From positions 1-15,011 of the forward strand of contig SFOJ01000022.1 of the NCBI GenBank assembly GCA_004552445.1: 15,011 bases of DNA, written 5' to 3'. Source of the stretch: Mollicutes bacterium (GTDB lineage: Bacteria > Bacillota_I > Bacilli_A > RF39 > UBA660). The position numbers and the translations under genes were made by a program. The notes below the pieces were generated by a model. That model saw nothing but the letters and a program-made list of their open reading frames with translations, was not told where the DNA came from and did no database searches. Shown piece after piece: positions 1 to 7,287 of this stretch (positions are counted from its first letter, which is position 1; the number at the start of each line of letters is the position of its first letter).

Positions 1-638
1 GTTAATGCAGTTTTGTATGCATTATTGAATAGCATTATTTCTTCTTCATTGCAATAATATCTTATTTCACTAAATTCTTCACTTAATTTTTCAAGTTCTT
101 TATAAATGTTTAATAAATAGCTTTCATCATCTTGATTACCCTCAAATGCTTTTAGTGTTCTATCGATAGTATGTTGATTGTGTTCTGATAGTATATCAAG
201 TGTTTCTGGTTGGATTGAACACTCGAAGTTAAATTCATTTTGTCCAATTTTATATCTATTTTTTATAATTATTCTATTATTTACTGTATCAAAATCATAT
301 TTACCGTGAGCAAGTGAATCTCTTATTTTGCCTATGATAAATATTTTCTTTTTAAGTTCTGGATTACTATCATGTACTAATATAACGCTATCAAATATTT
401 CTTTTGGTACTATAGAACTATTCATAGTAAAAGTAATACTATCTTTAATTTGTTCATAGAAGGAATCTATAATTAGAATTCTATTTTTACTATCAGTCTT
501 AAACATTCTTTCTTTACTCATTATAAATTTAGCCATACTAAGCATAAAGTAATGTTCTATTTGTAGAGCTCCATTTTTATTATTTATAAATGATTCAGTT
601 AATTCTCTTGATATTTTTAATAACTCTTCTCTACTCAT
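1..638 (-). CDS. HEPN-domain protein, partial (3' end outside window)
   Basis: Reading on the minus strand from ATG at 638, 212 codons are open to the window edge, so the C-terminus is missing. A good Shine-Dalgarno (AGGAG) sits just upstream. The protein is mostly helical and charged. Residues 104-113 read KIRDSLAHGK, which fits the R-x4-6-H motif of HEPN domains (R106, H111), followed by a short beta-like stretch. Known HEPN proteins with this motif are often metal-independent ribonucleases in toxin-antitoxin, abortive infection or CRISPR-associated systems, while others only bind nucleotides or RNA. There is no signal peptide or membrane segment, so it is probably cytoplasmic. It is divergent from the small gene at 712-1125. 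The HEPN call rests on this single motif and general character. The substrate is unknown. Confidence 0.6.
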   Translation of the reverse strand, partial: MSREELLKISRELTESFINNKNGALQIEHYFMLSMAKFIMSKERMFKTDSKNRILIIDSFYEQIKDSITFTMNSSIVPKEIFDSVILVHDSNPELKKKIFIIGKIRDSLAHGKYDFDTVNNRIIIKNRYKIGQNEFNFECSIQPETLDILSEHNQHTIDRTLKAFEGNQDDESYLLNIYKELEKLSEEFSEIRYYCNEEEIMLFNNAYKTAL

Positions 639-654
639 ATTAGACTCCTATAAT

Positions 655-666
655 AATGTTAACATT
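655..666. repeat. 12-bp perfect palindrome between divergent genes
   Basis: AATGTTAACATT is its own reverse complement. It lies between the Shine-Dalgarno of the HEPN gene and the -10 box of the divergent 712-1125 gene, where an operator could control both directions. In such AT-rich DNA a 12-bp palindrome can occur by chance, so the operator role is inference only. Confidence 0.3.
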
Positions 667-695
667 TTTATAAATTTAAGTAAATATGTTATAAT
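667..695 (+). promoter_or_regulatory. Extended -10 sigma-A promoter for the 712-1125 gene
   Basis: A perfect extended -10 (TG at 687-688, TATAAT at 690-695) is preceded at 17-bp spacing by a weak -35 (TTTATA, 667-672). Transcription should start near 702, the first base of the GGTGAT Shine-Dalgarno. This rules out the upstream in-frame ATG at 694, which lies inside the -10 box, and fixes the start at 712. Confidence 0.7.
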
Positions 696-711
696 GGTTA
701 TGGTGATATAT

Positions 712-1125
712 ATGGAATTAGAAGAATTAAGAGATGCAATGAGTGAACTTTCTTATGATGATATAGAATTTTTTGCTCATTTAACAGAAAGAGCAAATGG
801 TCACTCTATTTGTGAGAATGGACTATATATTGATGATAATAAATTATCTAGTTGTGTAAATCCAGTGTTAAATTCATTTTATGACGATCCAGAACATTAT
901 GTTGATTTTGAACTTGGTAATCCTCAAACAAGAGCTAAAGAAATAATGGTACTTATTGGATGTGAAAAAGATGCAGAAAGTAGATTAATTAAAAGGAATA
1001 ATAATGGTCAAAGTGAATTTATTATTCCTAGTGAAAATGTTATTGGTTTTGTAGATTTAGATACTAAATATTTTAATAGTAATCCTAATTCAGAATATAG
1101 TATTGGCATAGGACAAAATTTATAA
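712..1125 (+). CDS. Hypothetical acidic protein, 137 aa
   Basis: I do not recognise this protein. It is the only plausible coding region on the plus strand here and is divergent from the HEPN gene. ATG 712 is preceded by GGTGAT at 702-707; an in-frame ATG at 694 is inside the promoter and cannot be the start. The product is acidic, rich in Asp, Glu and Asn, without signal peptide or membrane segment. It has a helical N-terminal third (about residues 2-25), then a mixed region and a beta-like C-terminus ending GIGQNL. Cysteines occur around residues 34, 48 and 85 without a metal-binding pattern. A role as partner or antitoxin of the HEPN protein is possible only from the head-to-head arrangement; no family evidence supports it. 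Confidence 0.6.
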   Translation: MELEELRDAMSELSYDDIEFFAHLTERANGHSICENGLYIDDNKLSSCVNPVLNSFYDDPEHYVDFELGNPQTRAKEIMVLIGCEKDAESRLIKRNNNGQSEFIIPSENVIGFVDLDTKYFNSNPNSEYSIGIGQNL

Positions 1126-1141
1126 AATATTTAAAAAAGTC

Positions 1142-1170
1142 TTGACAAAATATACTTTTTTAATTAGTAT
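1142..1170 (+). promoter_or_regulatory. Sigma-A promoter for the structured RNA
   Basis: A consensus -35 TTGACA (1142-1147) is followed after 17 bp by TAGTAT (1165-1170, 4 of 6 bases matching). Predicted start is near 1177. No plus-strand reading frame follows, so it probably drives a non-coding RNA. Confidence 0.55.
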
Positions 1171-1176
1171 ATAGAC

Positions 1177-1321
1177 TTACCAATTCACTATTAGGCGAAT
1201 TGGTGCTAGTATCACACTAGCCAACCCCTTTTTATTCTTTTTTCCGGACTGTCCATCAGGGGGTGGCAGTCCTATTTTATTAAAAAAATAAAGAGAACTG
1301 ATTACTCAGTTCCCTTTTTTT
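1177..1321 (+). ncRNA. Candidate structured small RNA, about 145 nt
   Basis: Downstream of the TTGACA promoter lies a run of stable hairpins in an otherwise AT-rich gap. Hairpin 1 is 1179-1186 with 1197-1204 (8 bp). Hairpin 2 is GCTAGT 1205-1210 with ACTAGC 1216-1221. Hairpin 3 is GGACTG 1246-1251 with CAGTCC 1267-1272, extended by CCA 1253-1255 with TGG 1264-1266. The loop of hairpin 3 has GGGGG, and CCCC at 1225-1228 could pair with it as a pseudoknot. Transcription would stop either after hairpin 3 (weak T tract) or at the strong terminator at 1295-1321. The local rise in GC, ordered stems and own promoter support a functional RNA. I do not recognise the family. It does not fit 6S, SRP, tmRNA, preQ1, c-di-GMP or T-box patterns that I know. 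Confidence 0.5.
1295..1321. terminator. Bidirectional intrinsic terminator
   Basis: GAACTGA (1295-1301), loop TTAC, TCAGTTC (1306-1312) form a perfect 7-bp stem. Ts follow on the plus strand (1315-1321), and on the minus strand TCTTTATTTTTTT follows. It ends the plus-strand RNA and the minus-strand PFOR mRNA. The PFOR stop codon (1306-1308) is inside the stem. Confidence 0.85.
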
Positions 1322-4300
1322 GTGTTTTCTAAATCTTTGAAATAATTGTACCTTGCGATAGAGTTATTCATATTTTCTTCATATAATCTTTCATATTCTT
1401 CTTTATTTTTAACTTCTAGATTTTTATATCTTAATTCTTTTCTAAATACTGCATCATAATTAGTAAAATCTGGTTCTTTTGAATCTACTGTTAATGTATC
1501 CGTATCAGGATTATATCTCATTAATAAGTTATAACCTATATCTACAAGAAGTTTTTGTTCATCAAGTGAATTAGTAAGTCCTCCATATATTCCTTGTTCA
1601 ATACATGGACTATATGCGATTATTAATGATGGTCCATCGTGCTCATATGCTTCTTTCATTACTTTTAGTGTTTGCATCATATTTGCACCCATAGAGATAC
1701 TTGCAACATACACATTTGGAATACTCATTGCAATTTTAAACAAATCTTTCTTTGTTTCAAGTTTTCCATTTGAAGCAAATTGTGCTACTCCACCAATTCT
1801 AGTTGATTTAGATTTTTGACCTCCTGTATTTGAATATACTTCAGTATCAAGAACCATAATATTTATATTTTCATTACTATGAAGAACATGATCAAGGCCA
1901 CCATATCCTATATCATAAGCCCAGCCATCTCCTCCTAGAATCCATACTTTACGAGATGGTATATAATCAAGTAATACTCTTAATTCATTTGGAATTTCAG
2001 AGTGTTCTAACTTATCTTTGATAGCTAATGTTAAATCATCATTTTCCATATTGTCTATCCATTCTTTATAAGTTGCTTTAACTTCAGGGTCAACAATATC
2101 TTTTGTTTCATACATTATTTTTTTGATTCTTTCTCTCATTTTTTTGTATGACTTATGAATACCAAATCCAAATTCAGCATTATCTTCAAATAATGAATTC
2201 ATCCATGGAATTTTATATGGTGTTAATGGGAGGCTACCTCCATATATTGAAGAGCATCCAGTTGCATTAGCAATTACCATGTTTTTTCCATAAAGTTCAG
2301 TTAAAACTTTAATATATCCTGCTTCACCGCAACCTGCGCAAGCTCCACTAAATTCAAAGTAAGGTTTCTTGAATCCTACTCCTTTAACAGTAAATTTGTT
2401 AAATGGAGTATCATTTTCTTGATTCTCAAATAGATAATCACTTATTCTATCTAATCTTTCATTATATTTTCCTCTTTCAAGTGCTTTTTCTTGTTGTTTA
2501 CCAGGACATGCCTCTATACATAATCCACAACCTGTACAATTGGATTCTGAAACTGATATAAAGAAGTTTTTATTCTTTTCTCCCAAACTTTCTATAGTTT
2601 CACTCTTATCTATATGAGCCATTAAAAGCTCATTATCTGTAAGTGAATATGGTCTTATACATGCATGTGGACAAACGAATGAACATTGATTACATTCAAT
2701 ACAATTTTCTTTACACCATTTTGGTACTAAAGATGAAGTTTTTCTTTTATCACTTGCTGCAGTTCCTCCTTCAAATGTACCATCTTTATAATCAATAAAG
2801 TCTGAAACTGTAAGCATATTACCACGTAATTTTAATACTTCATCTGTAAAGTTCTTTTCACTTTGTTTGTCACTTGTTAATGTAAATATTCTGTTATCAA
2901 TTTCTTCTAGATATTTTAAAGATTCATTAATAGCATTTATATTGCTTTCTACTACTTTAGTTCCTTTACTATTATATGTTTTTTCAATAAGATGTTCTAG
3001 ATCTTTTATTTCTTCTTTATCATAACCTAATATTTTTAACATATACATACACATTACATTATTTATTTTTCCATGTAAGTTATATTTTTCATTTAATTCA
3101 TCTAGGTTAGCTACATATACTTTTATATTTTTATCAAGTATTTCTTTTTTATTTTCATTACTAATTAATTTATTTAATTCTTCATCTGTTTTATTACTTG
3201 ATAAAAGTAATATTCCATTTTTCTTTATATCTTTTAAACAATAATATCTATTTAAATAAATATCTTTTGAGATAACTACGAAATCAGGAGATGTTAAAAA
3301 GTATGGAGCATTTATTTTGGTTTCTCCTACTCTTAGGTGTGATATTGTTACACCACCACTCTTTTTAGAATCATATTCGAAATATCCTTGTACATAGTTT
3401 TTATCTATATCTCCTAAAACTTTCATAAAGTTTTTAGATGCTCCAACCATTCCATCAGAACCAAAACCATATACTTTTATTTCTTTATAATCTGGTATAT
3501 ATTCTATTTCTTTTGATTCAATACTTAAGTGTGTTACATCATCAATAATACCTACTGTGAAATGATTTTTAGGATTATCACTAAATATATTTTCAAAAAC
3601 GCCATTTATATCTTTTAGTGGAACATCTTTTGAAGAAAGTCCATATCTACCTCCATATACATGAATGTTTCTTGTTTTAACTGCTTCTACTACATCTAAA
3701 TATAGTGGTTCTCCAATACTTCCTGCTTCTTTAGTTCTATCAAGTACTGCAATTGTATCTACAGTTTTTGGAAGTACATTTAATAAGTATTTAGTACTAA
3801 ATGGTCTATATAAGTGAACTTCTACTATCCCTACTCTATGTCCTTTTCTATTTAATAAATTTACTACTGTTCTTACAGTATCACAAACTGAACCCATTGC
3901 TACTATTACATGAGTCGCATCTTTAGCACCATAATAGTTGAATGGTTTATATTCTGTACCAGCAAGTTTATTTATTTTTTCCATATTTCTTGCTACTATA
4001 TCTGGCATATCATCGTAATATTTATTTCTTACTTCAGTATTTTGAAAATAGACATCTCCTGTTTCTGAAGTACCACGAGTTATTTCTTTTCCTATATTAA
4101 GAGCTCTATTCTTAAACTCATAAATTTTGTCATAATTAACTAGTTTTAATACTTCACTTTCATCTAGAAGTGATACCTTGTTAAGTTCATGACTTGTTCT
4201 AAATCCATCAAAGAAATGAACAAATGGAAGAGAACCCTCTATAGCTGATAAATGAGTTACTATTGCCATATAGTATGCATCTTCTACTGATGTTGATGCT

Positions 4301-4719
4301 AACATACAGAATCCTGTACTACGTGTAGCATATACATCTTGGTGATCTCCAAATATTGAAAGAGCATGTGTTGCAAGCGAACGTGCTGCTACATGAATTA
4401 CTCCTGGCAACATTTCTCCTGCCATTTTATACATTGTTGGTATCATTAAAAGTAAACCTTGTGATGCAGTGAATGTTGTTGCAAGACTTCCTGCTTGAAG
4501 TGCTCCGTGTGATAAAGCTGCAGCACCCGCTTCACTTTGCATTTCAATTACTGAAACAGTATCATTAAATAAATTCTTTTTACCTTCAGCACTCCATTTA
4601 TCGGTTAATGTTGCCATTGGACTAGCTGGTGTTATTGGATAAATTCCACATACCTCACTAAAAAGATATGACCCCATTGCACAAGCTTCATTTCCATCTA
4701 TAATATAATTTTTTTTCAT
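1306..4719 (-). CDS. nifJ: Pyruvate:ferredoxin (flavodoxin) oxidoreductase
   Basis: This 1137-aa homodimeric enzyme oxidatively decarboxylates pyruvate with CoA to acetyl-CoA and CO2, passing electrons to ferredoxin or flavodoxin in the cytoplasm of anaerobes. The length is close to the family's usual ~1170. Domains in order are: pyruvate-binding N-terminus with YPITPASPMA at 27-36 and R113; transketolase-C-like region ~260-390; gamma-type domain ~415-560; a two-cluster ferredoxin insert with C673, C676, C679, C683 and C728, C731, C734, C738; and the C-terminal TPP domain. The TPP domain carries proximal-cluster cysteines C794, C797, C822, C1039, a GDGWAYDIG motif at 930-938 and YSNTGGQ at 962-968. 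All catalytic and cluster residues appear present. The Shine-Dalgarno GGTGAT lies 3 nt before ATG 4719, and the -10 box only 6 nt before that. It appears monocistronic, with its stop inside the terminator. Confidence 0.97.
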   Translation of the reverse strand: MKKNYIIDGNEACAMGSYLFSEVCGIYPITPASPMATLTDKWSAEGKKNLFNDTVSVIEMQSEAGAAALSHGALQAGSLATTFTASQGLLLMIPTMYKMAGEMLPGVIHVAARSLATHALSIFGDHQDVYATRSTGFCMLASTSVEDAYYMAIVTHLSAIEGSLPFVHFFDGFRTSHELNKVSLLDESEVLKLVNYDKIYEFKNRALNIGKEITRGTSETGDVYFQNTEVRNKYYDDMPDIVARNMEKINKLAGTEYKPFNYYGAKDATHVIVAMGSVCDTVRTVVNLLNRKGHRVGIVEVHLYRPFSTKYLLNVLPKTVDTIAVLDRTKEAGSIGEPLYLDVVEAVKTRNIHVYGGRYGLSSKDVPLKDINGVFENIFSDNPKNHFTVGIIDDVTHLSIESKEIEYIPDYKEIKVYGFGSDGMVGASKNFMKVLGDIDKNYVQGYFEYDSKKSGGVTISHLRVGETKINAPYFLTSPDFVVISKDIYLNRYYCLKDIKKNGILLLSSNKTDEELNKLISNENKKEILDKNIKVYVANLDELNEKYNLHGKINNVMCMYMLKILGYDKEEIKDLEHLIEKTYNSKGTKVVESNINAINESLKYLEEIDNRIFTLTSDKQSEKNFTDEVLKLRGNMLTVSDFIDYKDGTFEGGTAASDKRKTSSLVPKWCKENCIECNQCSFVCPHACIRPYSLTDNELLMAHIDKSETIESLGEKNKNFFISVSESNCTGCGLCIEACPGKQQEKALERGKYNERLDRISDYLFENQENDTPFNKFTVKGVGFKKPYFEFSGACAGCGEAGYIKVLTELYGKNMVIANATGCSSIYGGSLPLTPYKIPWMNSLFEDNAEFGFGIHKSYKKMRERIKKIMYETKDIVDPEVKATYKEWIDNMENDDLTLAIKDKLEHSEIPNELRVLLDYIPSRKVWILGGDGWAYDIGYGGLDHVLHSNENINIMVLDTEVYSNTGGQKSKSTRIGGVAQFASNGKLETKKDLFKIAMSIPNVYVASISMGANMMQTLKVMKEAYEHDGPSLIIAYSPCIEQGIYGGLTNSLDEQKLLVDIGYNLLMRYNPDTDTLTVDSKEPDFTNYDAVFRKELRYKNLEVKNKEEYERLYEENMNNSIARYNYFKDLENTKKGN

Positions 4720-4734
4720 ATCATCACCATATTC

Positions 4735-4740
4735 ATTATA
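4735..4740 (-). promoter_or_regulatory. -10 box of the PFOR promoter
   Basis: TATAAT on the minus strand is followed by GAATAT, then the GGTGAT Shine-Dalgarno (4728-4723), then GAT and ATG 4719. Predicted transcription start is 4728, the first base of the Shine-Dalgarno. No convincing -35 is seen at 16-18 bp. Confidence 0.55.
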
Positions 4741-4792
4741 TTACATTTTTATAATAAAAAAAAGAATAGTTTTTACTTCATAATTTTTTTAT

Positions 4793-5287
4793 TTATTGTT
4801 TTTGAATTATTCTTTTAAACTTATATTCACTATTGTTAATAAATTCATCAATTAGTTTACTTTCTTCTTTTGTTTCTGCATAAGCAGTTATAGCAAGTGT
4901 CTTTTCCCAATCTTTTGTATATCCATCAGTAGTTAAATTTGTTATTTTATGTTCTTTTAGCCAGTCTCTAAATTCCATCATAACTTCTTTATTATCGTTT
5001 AAAATAATATTTACATATGTTCTATCTTTAGAAAATTTATTACTTATCATGAGTGCTAGTAAAGTTCCTATTCCACTTGCGATGGCTATTACATAAATCA
5101 TTATTTCACTACCGCTATCACTAACGGCGTCAATTAATTTATAAAATATTATTTGACTTATAACTACAGTAAGTGAAGCAATAAATGCTTTATTTTTTTG
5201 TATAAGAATTGTTTTACCAGTTCCTAAAATATTATCTATTACTTTTATAACAAATACTACTAATAAATTAATAATAAACGCTTTCAT
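4793..5287 (-). CDS. Membrane protein with UPF0316/DUF5698-like fold
   Basis: This 164-aa protein has three hydrophobic segments (about residues 4-21, 34-52 and 61-81) and a soluble C-terminal domain of about 80 residues. The layout, and the stretch in segments 2-3 reading IAIASGIGTLLALMI before a short YVNIIL beta strand, resemble the UPF0316 family (DUF5698 membrane region followed by a DUF2179-like ferredoxin-fold domain). The function of that family is not settled; some members bind small ligands through the C-terminal domain. The start is secure: AAGGAGATGATTGAATG is a strong Shine-Dalgarno. It has its own promoter at 5320-5348 and a separate PFOR promoter follows, so it is probably a single-gene transcript. 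I see no clear terminator hairpin after it. The family assignment is from architecture and is moderate. Confidence 0.65.
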   Translation of the reverse strand: MKAFIINLLVVFVIKVIDNILGTGKTILIQKNKAFIASLTVVISQIIFYKLIDAVSDSGSEIMIYVIAIASGIGTLLALMISNKFSKDRTYVNIILNDNKEVMMEFRDWLKEHKITNLTTDGYTKDWEKTLAITAYAETKEESKLIDEFINNSEYKFKRIIQKQ

Positions 5288-5319
5288 TCAATCATCTCCT
5301 TCTTTAAGCGTGAGCTAAC

Positions 5320-5348
5320 ATAATAACATATTATTTATTTTATTGCAA
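5320..5348 (-). promoter_or_regulatory. Sigma-A promoter for the UPF0316-like gene
   Basis: On the minus strand TTGCAA (5348-5343), 17 bp, then TATTAT (5325-5320) preceded by TGT, an extended -10. Predicted start near 5313 gives a leader of about 25 nt containing GGAG. The -35 directly follows the terminator of the upstream BspA-type gene. Confidence 0.65.
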
Positions 5349-5349
5349 A

Positions 5350-5374
5350 TAAAAAGAATAGTTTCCTATTCTTT
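5350..5374 (-). terminator. Intrinsic terminator of the prepilin/BspA gene
   Basis: On the minus strand a 9-bp stem AAAGAATAG / CTATTCTTT is capped by a GAAA tetraloop (5362-5365) and followed by TTATTTG. It lies about 10 nt after the stop codon at 5384-5386. Confidence 0.75.
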
Positions 5375-5383
5375 ATTAACTAA

Positions 5384-7153
5384 TTATTTTTTTGTGAAAT
5401 ATCCTGGTGTACTAGCTGCATCTATTCTTGCATATGTTTTATCTATATATGAACTATTATATTTTGTGCCATTACCACCTACTAGATTGCTTGAACCGAT
5501 AAACATGTAATTACTACTTGTTACATTTGTTGTTACAAATTTATCACCTGCATATATAGTCTTCAAGTTAGGGCACCAATAAAACATATTACCCATATTA
5601 GTTACCTTACTTGTGTCAAAACTACTTAAATCTAATGTCTTTACTTTTGCACCTTCAAACATTCCGTACATACTTGTTACATTTGAAGTATTAAATTTTT
5701 CTAATCCGATAATATTTGTCGCTTTAGTTTCCCAGAACATACGAGTCATTGTAGTAACATTTTTTGTGTTAAATCCGCTTAGATCTAGTTCTGTCACATT
5801 TGTACCTGTAAATGTACCACTCATATCTGTTACATTGTTTGTATTCACATTTTTTCCAAAAACAATTGATTTAGCACTACAATTTTGAAACATTCTTCCC
5901 ATACTTTTAAGACTACTTAAATCGAAACTACTTAAATCTAGGTTTTCTGCACTGCTATAATTAAACATTTGAGTCATGTCTGTTACTTTTCTTGTATCGA
6001 ATTTATTTAATCCAATAATTTTTGTTGCCTTGTTTAACTCAAACATTCCAAGCATTTTTACTACTTTGCTAGTATTAAATGAACTTAAATCCAAAGTATC
6101 TGCATAACTACCATAAAAAGTATATGTCATATCTATAACATTGCTCGTATCAAAGTTTAATAAATCTAGTTCTTTCGCTTTACTTGATTTAAAAGTTCCC
6201 CACATGTATCTAACTTTACTTGTATCAAAGTTTTTTAATCCTATTATTGATGTTGCCATTGAATTTTCAAACATACTGCTCATAGTAGTTACTTTACTTG
6301 TATCAAAATTACTTAAATCTAGTTCTGTTGCTTTGCTGTATGCAAACATACCACTCATACTTGTTACATTACTTGTATCAAAATTAGATAAATCCAAACT
6401 CTTAGTTTCGTTGTCAACAAACATATTTTGCATTGATCTTATATTAGTGGTATTAAAACTACTAAAATCTATTGAAACTGGTTTACTTGTATGGAACATT
6501 GAATCCATTGAAACAACAGGTTTATCATTTATATATGTGCATAGTTTAGTAGTTACTGGTGCGGTACTTTCACCATCTGTTAATTGAACACCCCAACCAT
6601 CTATATAAATATTATCCCATCCAAAACGTCCTCCGGCTTCTTGTTTATATCTATAAGTATATTGACCATTTACATACTCTGCACCTTGCACAAGTTTTCC
6701 ATCAAATGTGCAATTTGTTGCTTTTGGCACGTTTGGGGTGTATTGTGAACATTTATAACCATCTAGATTTCCTTCTTCTAAATCATCAATAGATAAGTCT
6801 TCTAATTTCTTGTTATTATCTAAGCTAGCTACCCATTCACCATTAGATACCTTCATAGATTTTACTTTTCCTTGACCATTTAAAATTACACAATATTTTA
6901 ATTTTTCTCCGGTCATATCTAATTTTGTATTATCTTCTGAATTTATTACTTTTGATGGAGTTCCAGTTATTGAAGAAGATATATAATTTTTTTCAACCTC
7001 AGAATATAATTTCTTAGTTTCAGTTAAAAATGCTTCTTTCTTAGCTTTTGTATACATATTTATTACATTAGGAAGTGCTATTATTACTAATATTGCTAAA
7101 ATTGCTATTACGGCAAGTAACTCTACTAATGTAAAACCTTTTTTATTTTTCAT
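5384..7153 (-). CDS. Type IV prepilin-like protein with BspA (DUF285) repeats
   Basis: The start is ATG 7153, giving 589 aa. An in-frame GTG at 7162 lies inside the AGGTGA Shine-Dalgarno (7164-7159) and is rejected. The N-terminus MKNKKGFTLVELL is a class III (type IV pilin/pseudopilin) signal: prepilin peptidase would cut after G6 and N-methylate F7, with E11 as the usual Glu5. A hydrophobic helix runs to about residue 29 and the pilin-like helix continues to ~60. Residues ~90-215 form a globular part with cysteines at about 88, 135, 148 and 205. From ~230 to ~560 come about 13 BspA/Mycoplasma surface-type repeats of 25-26 residues (FDTSKVTxMSxMF). The C-terminus STPGYFTKK is typical of BspA-like proteins. 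BspA repeats in other bacteria bind host proteins or take part in adhesion. It is probably surface-exposed, anchored or assembled by a type IV pilus-like or competence-like machine encoded elsewhere. Confidence 0.88.
   Translation of the reverse strand: MKNKKGFTLVELLAVIAILAILVIIALPNVINMYTKAKKEAFLTETKKLYSEVEKNYISSSITGTPSKVINSEDNTKLDMTGEKLKYCVILNGQGKVKSMKVSNGEWVASLDNNKKLEDLSIDDLEEGNLDGYKCSQYTPNVPKATNCTFDGKLVQGAEYVNGQYTYRYKQEAGGRFGWDNIYIDGWGVQLTDGESTAPVTTKLCTYINDKPVVSMDSMFHTSKPVSIDFSSFNTTNIRSMQNMFVDNETKSLDLSNFDTSNVTSMSGMFAYSKATELDLSNFDTSKVTTMSSMFENSMATSIIGLKNFDTSKVRYMWGTFKSSKAKELDLLNFDTSNVIDMTYTFYGSYADTLDLSSFNTSKVVKMLGMFELNKATKIIGLNKFDTRKVTDMTQMFNYSSAENLDLSSFDLSSLKSMGRMFQNCSAKSIVFGKNVNTNNVTDMSGTFTGTNVTELDLSGFNTKNVTTMTRMFWETKATNIIGLEKFNTSNVTSMYGMFEGAKVKTLDLSSFDTSKVTNMGNMFYWCPNLKTIYAGDKFVTTNVTSSNYMFIGSSNLVGGNGTKYNSSYIDKTYARIDAASTPGYFTKK
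5476..6460 (-). repeat. About 13 tandem BspA-type repeats inside the prepilin-like gene
   Basis: The conserved Phe of F(D/N)TSxV recurs at residues 233, 258, 283, 309, 334, 359, 385, 410, (436), 461, 487, 512 and (539), numbered from ATG 7153. Spacing is 25 or 26 residues almost throughout. The preceding strand is usually LDLSxF, but three copies carry IIGLxxF. Copies 436 and 539 are divergent. Confidence 0.85.
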
Positions 7154-7170
7154 ATTATTCACCTAGAATA

Positions 7171-7199
7171 AGTATAATATGTACCCTCTTACGAGTCAA
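7171..7199 (-). promoter_or_regulatory. Sigma-A promoter for the prepilin/BspA gene
   Basis: On the minus strand TTGACT (7199-7194), 17 bp, then TATACT (7176-7171). The predicted start is 7164, the first base of the AGGTGA Shine-Dalgarno. Five of six bases match consensus in each box. Confidence 0.8.
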
Positions 7200-7250
7200 T
7201 ATTTTTACTAATAACCTTTTCTAATTTTAGTGATAAACAAATGTATTTCT

Positions 7251-7287
7251 TAAATAAAAAGACATATACTTTTTGTACATATCTTTT
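7251..7287 (-). terminator. Intrinsic terminator of the 7286-8554 gene
   Basis: On the minus strand a 13-bp stem (7287-7275 with 7269-7257, two G-U pairs) has a 5-nt loop and is followed by TTTATTTAAG. The stem begins inside the TAA stop codon (7286-7288). Confidence 0.85.

Noticed and set aside
1256..1272. GGGGGTGGCA resembling the T-box antiterminator sequence
   Set aside because: There is no specifier stem, no AGTA box and no downstream aminoacyl-tRNA or amino-acid gene on that strand. The sequence is the loop and 3' arm of hairpin 3.
4741..4792. Terminator after the UPF0316-like gene
   Set aside because: A T-rich stretch is present, but the only possible stem is short and mismatched, so I did not call it.
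5476..6460. CRISPR-like regular repeats
   Set aside because: The periodicity is in protein-coding repeats of 25-26 codons with diverged DNA, not identical direct repeats with unique spacers. No CRISPR array is seen anywhere in the window.
5613..6792. Long plus-strand reading frames opposite the prepilin/BspA gene
   Set aside because: They are mirror images of a repetitive gene on the other strand. They have no Shine-Dalgarno or promoter, and the composition is that of reversed repeat codons.
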